In this document: positions 15,671 to 24,484 of the stretch, one piece after another | How the letters are laid out: each line of letters opens with the position of its first letter | Position numbering within the stretch: position 1 is the stretch's first letter | Notes under the pieces: generated by a model | What the model saw: only the letters and a program-made list of their open reading frames with translations | The model's database searches: none | Told to the model about the DNA's origin: nothing | DNA from: Planctomycetota bacterium | Lineage (GTDB): Bacteria; Planctomycetota; JAPUJT01 | NCBI GenBank assembly: GCA_027296055.1 | Contig: JAPUJT010000169.1 | Location: 45,366 to 109,365, forward strand | DNA: 64,000 nt | Reading direction: 5' to 3' | Translations under genes and position numbers: made by a program

Positions 15671-16024
15671 ATGGCAGATGAATCGACTCCCTGGAAGCAG
15701 ACGAAGCATCCCGGCATCGCGATCAAGTTCCTCCGCGAGGATCCGGAAACGGGAGACGCGACAGTCCTGATCCGGATGGCCCCTGGCAAAGGGTATCCCC
15801 CCCATCGCCACAATGGCGTGGAGGAGATCTATGTCGTGCAGGGGGGATACACGGACCGATGGGGTGAGCACCGGGAGGGGGATTACGTCTGCAACGAAGC
15901 CGGCTCTGCGCACCGCCCGATCGCCCTGCCGGGAGACGACTGCATCCTGTTCGCCATCGCGCGGGAGGGGATAACGATTCTCGGAGACGAGCCTCCGGAG
16001 AATGAGGAACCGGCCGCCTCCTGA
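15671..16024 (+). CDS. Small cupin-domain protein (ChrR-like)
   Basis: 117-residue single-domain cupin. The metal-binding motif is [15 protein letters not shown] (HxH, then Glu) followed by [14 protein letters not shown] with the last His, as in ChrR-type cupins that bind zinc or another metal and, in some relatives, respond to singlet oxygen or peroxide. The N-terminus (about 35 residues) is extended. It is divergent from the peroxiredoxin gene, which may link it to oxidative stress, though that is only positional. Its stop overlaps the glycosyltransferase start. Confidence 0.75.
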   Translation: MADESTPWKQTKHPGIAIKFLREDPETGDATVLIRMAPGKGYPPHRHNGVEEIYVVQGGYTDRWGEHREGDYVCNEAGSAHRPIALPGDDCILFAIAREGITILGDEPPENEEPAAS

Positions 16025-16767
16025 TGGGCTCCTCCCCCATCCTCTCCATTGTGATACCCGCCCGAAACGAGGAGAAGCTCCTTCCGGGGGCGCTCCGCTC
16101 GATCGAGATCGCCCTCGCTTATCACCACGCCCATGATCTCGAGACGACGCCCGCAGAGGTGATCGTCTCGGACAACCTCTCGACCGACCGGACGGCGGAG
16201 ATCGCACGGGCCGCCGGGGCGCGCGTCGTGAAGGCCGACGTCAGGAACATTGCCCACGTCCGGAACCGGGGGGCGGAGGCGGCTCGAGGCGCCTTTCTCA
16301 TCTTCGTCGACGCGGACTCGACTCTCCACCGAAGATCGATCCATCGAGTGATCTCCCTCCTACGGAGGCCGGACGTCATCGGTGGCAGCGCGCCGATGAG
16401 CCATGACCGACGCGTCCCGGACTTGCAGGCCCTCTCCCTCCTGATGAATGCCCTCTTCCGGGGGTTCAGTAGCGCTTTCGGGGCATTCATGTTCTGCGGG
16501 AAGGAGGACCTGGATGCCATCGGCGGCTTCGACGAGGGCGCCGAGGCCGGCGAGGAGCTGATCTTCTCGGAGGCCTTGAAGAAGCGCGGGCGCGAGAGGA
16601 GACAGAAGTTCCGGATTCTCACCGAGTGTCCCTTCTGGACATCGATGAGGAAGCTGGACCTTCACGGCCGCGTGGGGGTCATTCGCGTCCTGCTCGGTCT
16701 GGTCCGCGACCTGATGGCCCGCCGTCCCTTCAAGGACCACTACCGATACTGGTATCCGATCGAGTAG
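16024..16767 (+). CDS. Family 2 glycosyltransferase
   Basis: 247-residue GT-A glycosyltransferase transferring a sugar from a nucleotide-sugar donor. The N-terminus SIVIPARNEEKLLPGALRSI is the GT2 nucleotide-binding strand, and FVDADSTLH is the DxD metal site. GGFDEGAEAGEELIFSEAL matches the ED acceptor region. No membrane helices are evident except a weakly hydrophobic stretch near 215-227. ATG shares a base with the cupin TGA. The acceptor is unknown. Confidence 0.85.
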   Translation: MGSSPILSIVIPARNEEKLLPGALRSIEIALAYHHAHDLETTPAEVIVSDNLSTDRTAEIARAAGARVVKADVRNIAHVRNRGAEAARGAFLIFVDADSTLHRRSIHRVISLLRRPDVIGGSAPMSHDRRVPDLQALSLLMNALFRGFSSAFGAFMFCGKEDLDAIGGFDEGAEAGEELIFSEALKKRGRERRQKFRILTECPFWTSMRKLDLHGRVGVIRVLLGLVRDLMARRPFKDHYRYWYPIE

Positions 16768-16776
16768 GCAGGCTTC

Positions 16777-17961
16777 TCAGATTACTTTGTATTTCTTGCC
16801 GATCTTCGTGAAGGCCTCGACGGCCTTGTCTAGGTCCGCGTCGCTGTGCGCGGCGGAGATCTGGACCCGGATCCTCGCCTGCCCCTTGGGGACCACGGGA
16901 TACGAGAATCCGATCACGTAGATCCCCTCGTCGAGGAGGTCTCGAGCGATGTCCTGGGCCAGCTTGGCGTCGCCCAGCATGATCGGGACGATCGGGTGCG
17001 TCCCCTCGGGGACGTCGAATCCCTTCTCCCGCATCGCCTTGCGATACTTCACCGTGCTCGCCTCCAGGCGATCTCGGAGCGCGGTCGTCTCCGACAGAAG
17101 ATCGAAGACCTTGATCCCGGCCGTCACGATCGGCGGCGCGAGGGTGTTGGAGAAGAGATAGGGACGGGATCGCTGCCGGAGCAGATCGATGATCTCGGCC
17201 CGGCCGCTGCTGAAACCTCCCGAGGCCCCGCCGAGAGCCTTGCCGAGAGTGCTCGTGATGATGTCGACCCGGCCCTGGACCCCGCAATGCTCGGGCGTTC
17301 CACGGCCGGTCTTTCCCATGAACCCGGTAGAGTGCGAGTCGTCGACCATGACGAGTGCATCGTATTTCTCGGCCAGGTCACAGATCGGTTCGAGCCTGGC
17401 GATGTCCCCATCCATGCTGAAGACGCCATCCGTTGCAATCATCCGGATCCGGGCCTTCCGGGTCGCCTGCAAGGCCTTCTCGAGCTCACCCATGTCGGCG
17501 TGGGCGAAGCGGTGCCGCTCCGCCTTGCAGAGTCGAATCCCATCGATGATGCTCGCATGGTTCAGGGCATCGCTGATGATCGCGCACTCGGCATCAAGAA
17601 GGGTTTCGAAGAGGCCCGCGTTGGCGTCGAAGCAGGATGTATAGAGGATCGAGTCGTCCACGCCGAGGAACTTCGAGATCCGCCTCTCGAGCTGCTTGTG
17701 GATGTCCTGCGTGCCACAGATGAACCGTACGGACGACATCCCGAAACCGTGCTCCTCGAGTCCCTTCTTCGCCGCCGCGATCAGATCCGGGTGGTTTCCA
17801 AGCCCAAGATAGTTGTTGGCGCAGAAGTTCAGGACTTCCCCGCTCTCGACCCGGATCCTGGCCCCCTGAGGACCCAGGATCACTCTCTCCTCCTTGAAGA
17901 GACCCGCCGCGCGAATCTCTCCGAGCGTCTTGTTCAACGATTCCTTCAGCTCGCCAAGCAT
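16777..17961 (-). CDS. kbl: Glycine C-acetyltransferase (2-amino-3-ketobutyrate CoA ligase)
   Basis: 394-residue PLP enzyme of the alpha-oxoamine synthase family: cleaves 2-amino-3-oxobutyrate with CoA to glycine and acetyl-CoA, the second step after Tdh. Typical stretches: [66 protein letters not shown] and the PLP lysine in [17 protein letters not shown] 17961 follows GGGAG. The gene is last in ygfZ-thrS-tdh-kbl, 74 bases after tdh. Confidence 0.95.
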   Translation of the reverse strand: MLGELKESLNKTLGEIRAAGLFKEERVILGPQGARIRVESGEVLNFCANNYLGLGNHPDLIAAAKKGLEEHGFGMSSVRFICGTQDIHKQLERRISKFLGVDDSILYTSCFDANAGLFETLLDAECAIISDALNHASIIDGIRLCKAERHRFAHADMGELEKALQATRKARIRMIATDGVFSMDGDIARLEPICDLAEKYDALVMVDDSHSTGFMGKTGRGTPEHCGVQGRVDIITSTLGKALGGASGGFSSGRAEIIDLLRQRSRPYLFSNTLAPPIVTAGIKVFDLLSETTALRDRLEASTVKYRKAMREKGFDVPEGTHPIVPIMLGDAKLAQDIARDLLDEGIYVIGFSYPVVPKGQARIRVQISAAHSDADLDKAVEAFTKIGKKYKVI

Positions 17962-18022
17962 GAAAGCTCCCGGCCCCTCCCGGTGTGGGAGGCAAAGGGT
18001 GCCCCGAAACTATTTCCAATCA

Positions 18023-18040
18023 AGTGAGTGTCCCCTTATT
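18023..18040 (-). repeat. REP-like element, copy C
   Basis: Read on the minus strand, the tdh stop TAA runs directly into GGGGACACTCACT. The core GGGGACA is shared with the copies at 5739, 22392 and 52581, and GGGGACACTCA is identical to one unit of the tandem array inside thrS. Confidence 0.45.
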
Positions 18041-19130
18041 TATTGAAGAGGACGACCTTGAGCGATTCGCCTCCGTTGAAGGCGGCCATCCCCTTGTCGA
18101 AATCGGAGAGGGGATACTCCTGGGTCACCACGTGGTCCACCGACAGCCCCGACTTCAAGAGGGCGAGCATATGGTACCAGGTCTTGAACATCCGTCGCCC
18201 GATCACACCGTGCAGGGTGATTCCCTTGAAGATGACGTTCTTCCCGTAGTCTTCTATGGTCATGTCCTTGGTGCCCGGAATCCCGAGGAGGACGATGTGT
18301 CCTCCGTTCCGGACCATGCGCAGCCCATCGTTCAGGGCGCGGCTCGACCCCGACTGCTCGAACACCACATCGACTCCGCCGGACGTGTCGCGGATCGTAT
18401 CCTCGATGGCCTCCTCTCCACCCTTCGAGACATCGAAGACCTTCACGCCGACCCCTCCCCGCTCCTCGGAAACCGAACGGGCCCACTCACGGGCCTTCTC
18501 GAGCTGGAACGACCCGACCTCCGCAATGAAGATCCCGGACGCACCGACAAAATGGGCGACGGCCGCCGTCATCGCGCCGATCGGCCCGTATCCGAGCACG
18601 AGGATACTCCGGCCCGCCAGGTTGACCTTCTGGGTGGAGTGGACGGCGTTGCCCAGGGCATCGAGAAACGCTCCAACCTTGTGCGGAATCGCGTCCCTCG
18701 GCAGTGGGATGACGTTGGACGCGGGGACCTTCACGTATTCGGCGAAGCACCCGTCCTTCTGGTAGCCATAGATGATGGTCTTCTCACAGATGTTCCCCTG
18801 TCCCGTCCTGCAGTGAAAGCACTGCCCGCAGGTCTCGTGCATTTCGGCGGAGACGTAGGTCCCCTCCGCGGGTGGAGAGGGGACCCCCGGCCCGACCTCT
18901 GCCACCTCTCCGCAGAATTCGTGGCCGATGATCCGGGGGGTATCGTTGATCCAATCGCGGGCCGAAGGATCCCAGTTGTAGAGATGCCGGTCGCTGCCGC
19001 AGATCCCGGCGGCCAGGACACGGATCAGGACCTCTCCCTGACCCGGGATCGGGATCGGCATGTCCTCGGCCACCGCGATGGAGCCCTTCTCCTTCTTGCG
19101 TATGACGACAGCCCTCATCCGCCCCGTCAC
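18036..19130 (-). CDS. tdh: L-threonine 3-dehydrogenase
   Basis: 364-residue zinc MDR enzyme oxidising L-threonine to 2-amino-3-oxobutyrate with NAD+. Catalytic-zinc region CGSDRHLYNWD and GHEFCGEV; structural zinc cysteines in CGQCFHCRTGQGNIC; Rossmann motif GYGPIGAM. The HLYNWD element is typical of bacterial Tdh. I list GTG 19130, which overlaps the thrS stop as GTGA; ATG 19118 is the alternative. The product feeds Kbl encoded immediately downstream. Confidence 0.92.
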   Translation of the reverse strand: MTGRMRAVVIRKKEKGSIAVAEDMPIPIPGQGEVLIRVLAAGICGSDRHLYNWDPSARDWINDTPRIIGHEFCGEVAEVGPGVPSPPAEGTYVSAEMHETCGQCFHCRTGQGNICEKTIIYGYQKDGCFAEYVKVPASNVIPLPRDAIPHKVGAFLDALGNAVHSTQKVNLAGRSILVLGYGPIGAMTAAVAHFVGASGIFIAEVGSFQLEKAREWARSVSEERGGVGVKVFDVSKGGEEAIEDTIRDTSGGVDVVFEQSGSSRALNDGLRMVRNGGHIVLLGIPGTKDMTIEDYGKNVIFKGITLHGVIGRRMFKTWYHMLALLKSGLSVDHVVTQEYPLSDFDKGMAAFNGGESLKVVLFNK

Positions 19131-21133
19131 GATCCCCCCTTCCTGCCTTCCCCGGCCCCGCCGACCTCGAGTTGCGCCGATTTCGAATCGATCTCCTTCT
19201 GCAATGCTTCGCGAAACTTTCCCAGGTCCATCGGGCCCACGTCACCCCCGTCCCTCCGACGGACGGAAACGGTGCCCGCCTCCTCCTCCTTCGGGCCGAG
19301 GACGAGCATGTACGGGACCTTGGCAAGCTGCGCCTCCCGGATCTGCTTGCCGACCTTCAGTGGACGCCGATCGGCGACGGCCCGGATACTCGAATCCTTC
19401 AGAGTGGAGAGGACCTTTTCCGTATAGGTCTTCTGCTTCTCCTCGCTTACCGGTATCAGGCGCACCTGCTCGGGGGAGAGCCACGTGGGGAAGGCCCCGG
19501 CATGATGCTCGATGAGGATCCCCAGGAAGCGTTCGACCGACCCGTAAATCGCGCGATGGATCATCACCGGCCGGTGCTTGTTCCCATCCTCCCCTATGTA
19601 GTCCAGGTCGAACCGATCCGGCATCGAGAAGTCGATCTGAATCGTACCGCACTGCCACATCCGCTTGAGCGCATCCCGCACGTGGAAATCGATCTTGGGA
19701 CCGTAGAAAGCGCCCTCTCCGGGACTCACATCGAAATCGACGTTCTTGAATTCCAGCGCGGATCGGAGGGCTCCCTCCGCCCTCTCCCACATCTCGGGGG
19801 AACCGATCGATTTGGCAGGCCGCGTGGAGAGCTCGACCCTGAAGTGGTCGAATTGAAAGTCCCGGTAGACCTCGAAGATAAGGTCGATCAGCTCGCTCAC
19901 CTCTCCCTGGATCTGATCCGGCGTACAAAATATGTGGGCGTCATCGATCACGAAGGCTCGAACTCGAAAGAGCCCGCCGAAGACCCCGGACTTCTCGTTA
20001 CGGTGGACCAGACCGAATTCGGCCAGCCGGAGAGGCAGATCGCGGTAGGACCGCATCCCGTGCCGGTAGACGCGTGTCGCTCCAGGGCAATTCATCGGCT
20101 TCACGGCGAAGGAACCCTCGTCAATCTCGGTGAAGAACATGTTGTCCCGGTAATGCTCCCAGTGTCCTGACTCTCGCCAGAGGGACTCGTTCAGGATCAT
20201 CGGGGTCTGCACCCACTCGTACCCGGCCGAGTTCAGTTTCGACCGGAGATAATCGGTCACCTGCTGGTAAAGGACGGCCCCCTTGGGGTGCCAGAAGGCC
20301 ATGCCCGGGGCTTCCGGTTGAAAGGAGAAGAGATCCAGCTCCTTTCCTATCTTTCGGTGGTCCCTTTTCTTGGCCTCCTCGCGCAGGGCGAGATACTCGT
20401 CGAGCTGTTCCTGATCGAAGAACGCCGTGGCGTAGATCCTCTGGAGCATCTCCCGCCTCTCATCCCCTCGCCAGTAGGCGCCCGCGATCTTGAGGAGCCG
20501 GAAGGACCGCAGCATCCCTGTCCGTGGCAAGTGGGGTCCCCGACAGAGATCGGTGTATTCCCCCTGTCGGTAGAACGAGATCACGGTGTCCCCGGAATCA
20601 CGCACTACCTCCGACTTGAACTTCGCGCCCTGGCTTCGAAGGAGATCCTGGGCCTCCTCCTTCGACATCTCGATCCGATGGACGGGAAGGTCCTCGAGGG
20701 CGATCTTCCGCATCTCCTCTTCGATCTTCGGGAAGTCATCCGGAGTGAAGCTATCTGCTAGATCGAAGTCGTAATAGAATCCGTCCTCGATGACGGGACC
20801 GATGGCGAACTCCACCTTGCGAAAGAGGCGGCTGACCGCCTGGGCCATGACGTGAGCCGTTGTATGGCGCAGGACTTCGAGCCCTTCGACACTCCCCACG
20901 AGGACCGGCTCGAGGGTGCAATCCTCCTGGAGCGGCGTGTAGACGTCGACCACGTTGCCGTCGATCTTCGCCGCCACAGGGGGCTGATCGGAGGTGATCG
21001 ACCCCATCACCTCCTCCGCACGGATCCCTGCGGGAACCTCCCTGACTTCCCCATGGGTGTCCCCATGAGTGTCCCCGCCTGTGTCCCCACCGAGCAGAGT
21101 CACCCGAATTTTGCGCGCCTCGTGCTCCGCCAT
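19127..21133 (-). CDS. thrS: Threonyl-tRNA synthetase
   Basis: 668-residue class II synthetase charging tRNA-Thr. N-terminal TGS domain, then the editing domain (HTTAHVMAQAV, CRGPHLP), the class II core with zinc-site text MNCPGATRVYRHGMRSYRDLP and the anticodon-binding domain at the C-terminus. The TGS loop that normally reads like LPDGSVREVPAG carries a 16-residue expansion, residues 15-30, built from four 12-bp units (GGDT, GGDT, HGDT, HGEV). ATG 21133 has GGAGG eight bases upstream and overlaps the ygfZ stop. The gene also overlaps tdh, an operon of synthesis and catabolism. Confidence 0.95.
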   Translation of the reverse strand: MAEHEARKIRVTLLGGDTGGDTHGDTHGEVREVPAGIRAEEVMGSITSDQPPVAAKIDGNVVDVYTPLQEDCTLEPVLVGSVEGLEVLRHTTAHVMAQAVSRLFRKVEFAIGPVIEDGFYYDFDLADSFTPDDFPKIEEEMRKIALEDLPVHRIEMSKEEAQDLLRSQGAKFKSEVVRDSGDTVISFYRQGEYTDLCRGPHLPRTGMLRSFRLLKIAGAYWRGDERREMLQRIYATAFFDQEQLDEYLALREEAKKRDHRKIGKELDLFSFQPEAPGMAFWHPKGAVLYQQVTDYLRSKLNSAGYEWVQTPMILNESLWRESGHWEHYRDNMFFTEIDEGSFAVKPMNCPGATRVYRHGMRSYRDLPLRLAEFGLVHRNEKSGVFGGLFRVRAFVIDDAHIFCTPDQIQGEVSELIDLIFEVYRDFQFDHFRVELSTRPAKSIGSPEMWERAEGALRSALEFKNVDFDVSPGEGAFYGPKIDFHVRDALKRMWQCGTIQIDFSMPDRFDLDYIGEDGNKHRPVMIHRAIYGSVERFLGILIEHHAGAFPTWLSPEQVRLIPVSEEKQKTYTEKVLSTLKDSSIRAVADRRPLKVGKQIREAQLAKVPYMLVLGPKEEEAGTVSVRRRDGGDVGPMDLGKFREALQKEIDSKSAQLEVGGAGEGRKGGS
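21044..21091 (-). repeat. 12-bp tandem array within thrS
   Basis: Four consecutive 12-base units on the minus strand: GGTGGGGACACA, GGCGGGGACACT, CATGGGGACACC, CATGGGGAAGTC. They share the GGGGACAC core and keep the frame. Confidence 0.8.
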
Positions 21134-22212
21134 CACGGAGTCCTCCGGTAGAAGGGGAGCTCGGAGAGCTTCGCCGGATATCTCCTCCCCTTGGATCTCA
21201 CCTCGAACCGATCGGGGGGATCGAGCTGGTCATTCCGGATGTAGGCGAGAGCCACGACGCGATCCAGATCGAGGGATCGGACCGCGCTGGAGACCCAGCC
21301 CACTTCCAGCCCTTCCTTGAAGACAGGACTTCGCGGCGGAAGGGGCGTCTCCGCATCGATGATCAGGCCCTGGATCCGCCTTCGAACGCCACCCCGATGC
21401 GTGGCCCGGGCCACGACCTCCTGTCCGGGAAAACACCCCTTCTCCAGGCAGAGCCACTCTTCGAGTCTCGCTTCGAGTGGAATCGTCTCCTCCCCGAAGT
21501 CGGCCCCGTAGAAAGGGATCCCGGCCTCCACGCGGCAGACTTCCAGGGTGGTCCGACCGACTGGCGTAAGGCCGCCTCCAGCATCGATCGCCTCCCACAC
21601 GGTCTGCGATCCCTTCGTCGGGATGAAGATGTCGAACCCCTCCTCTCCGGTCAGGCTCGAGCGCAGGACCTGGCAGGGGACCCCTTCGATATCGGTCTCG
21701 ACAACATCTCGCGCACCCGGTAGGGAGCCGCCCGCCCCGAACAGGCGGCGCAAGGCATCGGGGGCGTGGGGACCGTGAACGGAGAGCACCACCGTCTGGG
21801 CGGTCCGATCCTCGATCTCGACATCACTGGAGAGAACGTACTTCTCGAGCCGGGCCTTGAGCGGACCCGGATTGGATGGAGCCACGTCCATGATCACCGC
21901 GTCGGACAGGATGACGACTCTCATATCCGCGATGATCTTTCCCTTCGGCGTGAGCAAGAGGGATGGCTCCCACCCCGGCGGAGAAACGTCTCGCACCTTC
22001 CCCGAGAGAAGTCTTTGGAGGAAATCTACGCGATCCTTCCCGAGGAATCTCAAGGTCCCGCGCGGAGTGAGATCGATCACGCCCGCCGATTGCCGCACGG
22101 CGGCGTGCTCCGCGGCGGGATCACCGAAATCGGCGGGCACCTTCCAGTCCGCCTCCTCCGTCCAGCGAGCCCCGCGCTGTTCCCAGACATTTCCGAGCGG
22201 AAGACTCCTCAC
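21133..22212 (-). CDS. ygfZ: Folate-binding YgfZ/GcvT-type protein
   Basis: 359-residue member of the GcvT fold. The hallmark KGCFPGQEVVAR (K-G-C-x-x-G-Q-E) identifies the YgfZ/IBA57 group, which helps Fe-S cluster enzymes in a folate-dependent manner, rather than the T-protein of glycine cleavage. The N-terminal GVIDLTPRGTLRFLGKDRVDFLQRLL is also typical. Start is GTG 22212 with AGGAGG 11 bases upstream, a little far. It is the first gene of the ygfZ-thrS-tdh-kbl unit, with one-base or four-base overlaps between the first three. Confidence 0.85.
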   Translation of the reverse strand: MRSLPLGNVWEQRGARWTEEADWKVPADFGDPAAEHAAVRQSAGVIDLTPRGTLRFLGKDRVDFLQRLLSGKVRDVSPPGWEPSLLLTPKGKIIADMRVVILSDAVIMDVAPSNPGPLKARLEKYVLSSDVEIEDRTAQTVVLSVHGPHAPDALRRLFGAGGSLPGARDVVETDIEGVPCQVLRSSLTGEEGFDIFIPTKGSQTVWEAIDAGGGLTPVGRTTLEVCRVEAGIPFYGADFGEETIPLEARLEEWLCLEKGCFPGQEVVARATHRGGVRRRIQGLIIDAETPLPPRSPVFKEGLEVGWVSSAVRSLDLDRVVALAYIRNDQLDPPDRFEVRSKGRRYPAKLSELPFYRRTP

Positions 22213-22335
22213 CTTCCCGGTTCCCTCCTAGATTTCCTTCGGCGAAAATGGTGTGCGCGGCCATTCTATCCCTGCGCGAGATGCCTTGCAAGAGCCGCAT
22301 CCCACCAACGTTACGAGAACGTAGAGCTGTAGGGG

Positions 22336-22341
22336 ACTATA
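22336..22341 (-). promoter_or_regulatory. Weak candidate -10 box before ygfZ
   Basis: TATAGT on the minus strand, about 124 bases before the ygfZ start; no good -35 is seen. The rest of 22213-22410 holds only the REP-like copy D. Confidence 0.25.
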
Positions 22342-22391
22342 GACTGCCCGCCCGGGGAAACGCACCCTTTCGGTGTCCAGGGGTTGGACGC

Positions 22392-22410
22392 CCAGGGACT
22401 GTCCCCTTTT
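22392..22410 (-). repeat. REP-like element, copy D
   Basis: On the minus strand the TAG stop of the response-regulator gene is followed at once by AAAAGGGGACAGTCCCTGG. The position, right after a stop codon, matches copies C and E. Confidence 0.6.
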
Positions 22411-22995
22411 CTACTCGCGGACCTGGAGGAGGGTCTTGACCTCTCGCGCGAAGTCCTTCAGATCGAAGGGTTTCTCCATGCAGGCATCCGCGCCTGTCTG
22501 GATGATGCTCTCTCGGGGAAAGTCTTTCTTGAACCCCGTCACGATGAATATCTTCATCCCCTTCAATGTCGGTTGGGCTCGGATCTTTCGACACACCTCG
22601 AGGCCATCGAGCTGGGGCATCTTGATGTCCAGGATCACGAGGTCCGGCTTGATCTTTCCGATCAGGTAAAATGCCTCGTACCCGTCTGCAGCCACTTCGA
22701 TCTCACATCCCTTCACCTCTTTCGTCAGCACTCGGGTGACCAGCTCGCGGATCGCTGAATCATCATCGGCAATGAGAATCCTCTTGTTCCTTTTGGCAGG
22801 AAGCATTTCCTCGTCGACGGGAATCTTGTACTTGGAAACAAACGTTCGGAAATCCTCGCGGCGGATCCGATGATGGCCTCCGGGGGTGGTGTAGGAACCC
22901 AGCTCACCCTGCTTGATCCAGCGCAGCACAGATACCTTCGACACGTGGCACTGGTCGGCGACCTGCTTGACGGTCAGGGGCTTTTCTTTCGGCAT
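22411..22995 (-). CDS. Response regulator with N-terminal excisionase/MerR-like HTH and C-terminal receiver
   Basis: 194 residues. Residues 1-50 are a small winged helix of the excisionase/MerR type (LTVKQVADQCHVSKVSVLRWIKQGEL, then TPGGHHRI). Residues 70-190 are a CheY-like receiver with acidic pocket DDD (LIADDDSA), phospho-acceptor Asp in LVILDIKMPQLDG and Lys in CMEKPF. The DNA-binding domain precedes the receiver, the reverse of the usual order. No histidine kinase is adjacent. ATG 22995 with GGAG upstream. It probably regulates transcription when phosphorylated. Confidence 0.88.
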   Translation of the reverse strand: MPKEKPLTVKQVADQCHVSKVSVLRWIKQGELGSYTTPGGHHRIRREDFRTFVSKYKIPVDEEMLPAKRNKRILIADDDSAIRELVTRVLTKEVKGCEIEVAADGYEAFYLIGKIKPDLVILDIKMPQLDGLEVCRKIRAQPTLKGMKIFIVTGFKKDFPRESIIQTGADACMEKPFDLKDFAREVKTLLQVRE

Positions 22996-23071
22996 TCTTC
23001 ACTCCCCCCCAAAATTTTTGATCAACGTTTGAACCAGTTGTTTTGTTTAGTAGACTTCTTCCGTTTGTAGA

Positions 23072-23100
23072 ATTATACCCCAGGCCAAGGTGGGTCGCAA
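23072..23100 (-). promoter_or_regulatory. Promoter of the response-regulator gene
   Basis: On the minus strand TTGCGA (23100-23095), 17-base spacer, TATAAT (23077-23072). The leader of about 70 bases is AT-rich for this genome. On the plus strand TTGACG (23197) and TAGGCT (23220) with a 17-base spacer may serve the zinc-ribbon gene. Confidence 0.6.
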
Positions 23101-23287
23101 CAGCTACGTCATGCCGAGGTCATGATTGTAAGATTTGTGGTCGCAAAGGCTTGTGAATCGAGATCGGCTATGAGGCAGGCCCTCGATTGGCCCGCCTTGA
23201 CGCCAGATCAGGCCCGTTGTAGGCTTCCCTGAGGCCTTGGAGGCCCGATTTCAGGATCCCGACCCCCCGGAGCGGAGCAGGAAACCC

Positions 23288-23614
23288 ATGTCGGATGCCG
23301 TCGTAATGGTGGAATTTCGCTGCGGAGCGTGCGGAAGCAACCTTCGCCTTCCCGCCTGTCTCATGGGGCAGAAGAGCCGTTGCCCCTCTTGTCGCGGGAC
23401 TATTCTCGTCCCGGACGTGGTCTCCTCCGGCAGACCCGTCGCCCATCGACTCTGCAGTCTCTGCGCCACCGTCGTCCCCCCCGAAACCACCAAGTTCCAA
23501 GGGCTTGAGGAGATCTTCTGCCCTCTCTGCCTCTCGCGGATATGCGCGATGAGCGACAGCACGATCCTCCGCGATGTGGGCATCCGCGACGAGCCTTTTC
23601 CCCCTACCGAATAG
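23288..23614 (+). CDS. Small protein with two zinc-ribbon pairs
   Basis: 108 residues, function unknown. Four CxxC pairs are visible: CGAC, CPSC, CSLC and CPLC, enough for two zinc sites. The first half (FRCGACGSNLRLPACLMGQKSRC) resembles zinc ribbons found at the N-termini of signalling proteins in Planctomycetota; here it stands alone. I chose ATG 23288, which follows AGGA. It sits just before the PilZ gene and may be in the same functional group. Confidence 0.6.
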   Translation: MSDAVVMVEFRCGACGSNLRLPACLMGQKSRCPSCRGTILVPDVVSSGRPVAHRLCSLCATVVPPETTKFQGLEEIFCPLCLSRICAMSDSTILRDVGIRDEPFPPTE

Positions 23615-23648
23615 CAGGATACGTCCCTCGGAACCCTTCCCCAGGTAG

Positions 23649-23677
23649 TTGTGTCTCAACCTCCGATCAGGTATGCT
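23649..23677 (+). promoter_or_regulatory. Promoter of the double-PilZ gene
   Basis: TTGTGT (23649) and TATGCT (23672), 17-base spacer. The in-frame GTG at 23651 lies inside this -35 box, which is why I start the gene at 23729. Confidence 0.5.
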
Positions 23678-23728
23678 GCGCGCGATCCAGTTCACCCAGA
23701 TCGGGCGAGACGCCGCCGCGAGGTTCTG

Positions 23729-24454
23729 ATGCAGCGGAGAGAACAGAAGCGTGCCCACATGAAGTTCCCCGTGTTCCTGCGGGCCGAGGGGACGAAGGGC
23801 GCCATCGAAGTCGGCGGGACGGACTTCAGTCCTGCAGGCGTGTTCGTCGTGACACGAACCCCTCCGGCGAAGGGAAGCCGATTCCAGCTTGAGTTCGATT
23901 TGGGCGCGGGCGATGGAAAGATCCGCGTGGACGCGAGGTGTGTCCGATCCGTGACTGCCAAGGAAGTGAAGGACGAATCAAAGTGGGGAGCCGGACTGGA
24001 GTTCACCCGCATAGACGAGAGTGATCGGGCTCGCCTGGAGGAGTGGGTCGAGAGATTCCAGGCGTTCGAGAAGAACGCCCCGATCCCCTTGGAGGCCCCG
24101 GCCCCCGAGCCCGAACCTGGCGCCCCGAAGAACGAAATCGAGGTCCGGCTTCGTCTGCAGGGATTCGAGTACCTGACGCGGCATCAGGATGTGAAGATGA
24201 CATCGGATGGGCTGTTCATTGGCACCGATGCCCCACTGCCTACCGGTTCTCAAGTGGATCTCGAACTCGAAGACAAGGCCGTTGGCCATGTGCACCGGGT
24301 CAAGGGCCGCGTGGAGACTCTGGTGACAACGAAGATTATCGGAAAAGAAGGTCCTTCGCCGGGGATGACGATTCGAATTACCGGCGCCAACGAGCAGACA
24401 CGGGAGTTCCTGAAAGGGCTCTACCAGAGAACAGCCAGACCCTTCATGTCCTAG
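23729..24454 (+). CDS. Protein with two PilZ domains
   Basis: 241 residues. The first PilZ domain is canonical: RxxxR in RREQKRAH and DFSPAG (DxSxxG) in GTDFSPAGVFVV, so it should bind c-di-GMP. A Pro/Glu-rich linker (about 115-130) leads to a second, degenerate PilZ domain where the motif is reduced to TSDGLFIGTD. Similar proteins are the TIGR02266-type paralogs of Myxococcus. ATG 23729 lies downstream of the promoter; a GTG at 23651 would add 26 residues. It converges with a GGDEF gene that could make its ligand. Confidence 0.78.
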   Translation: MQRREQKRAHMKFPVFLRAEGTKGAIEVGGTDFSPAGVFVVTRTPPAKGSRFQLEFDLGAGDGKIRVDARCVRSVTAKEVKDESKWGAGLEFTRIDESDRARLEEWVERFQAFEKNAPIPLEAPAPEPEPGAPKNEIEVRLRLQGFEYLTRHQDVKMTSDGLFIGTDAPLPTGSQVDLELEDKAVGHVHRVKGRVETLVTTKIIGKEGPSPGMTIRITGANEQTREFLKGLYQRTARPFMS

Positions 24455-24484
24455 CCATCCGGCTCTAGCTTCTTCCTCAAGAGA

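Noticed and set aside
17985..19427. 480-codon plus-strand frame
   Set aside because: Opposite tdh and the end of thrS, both certain genes.
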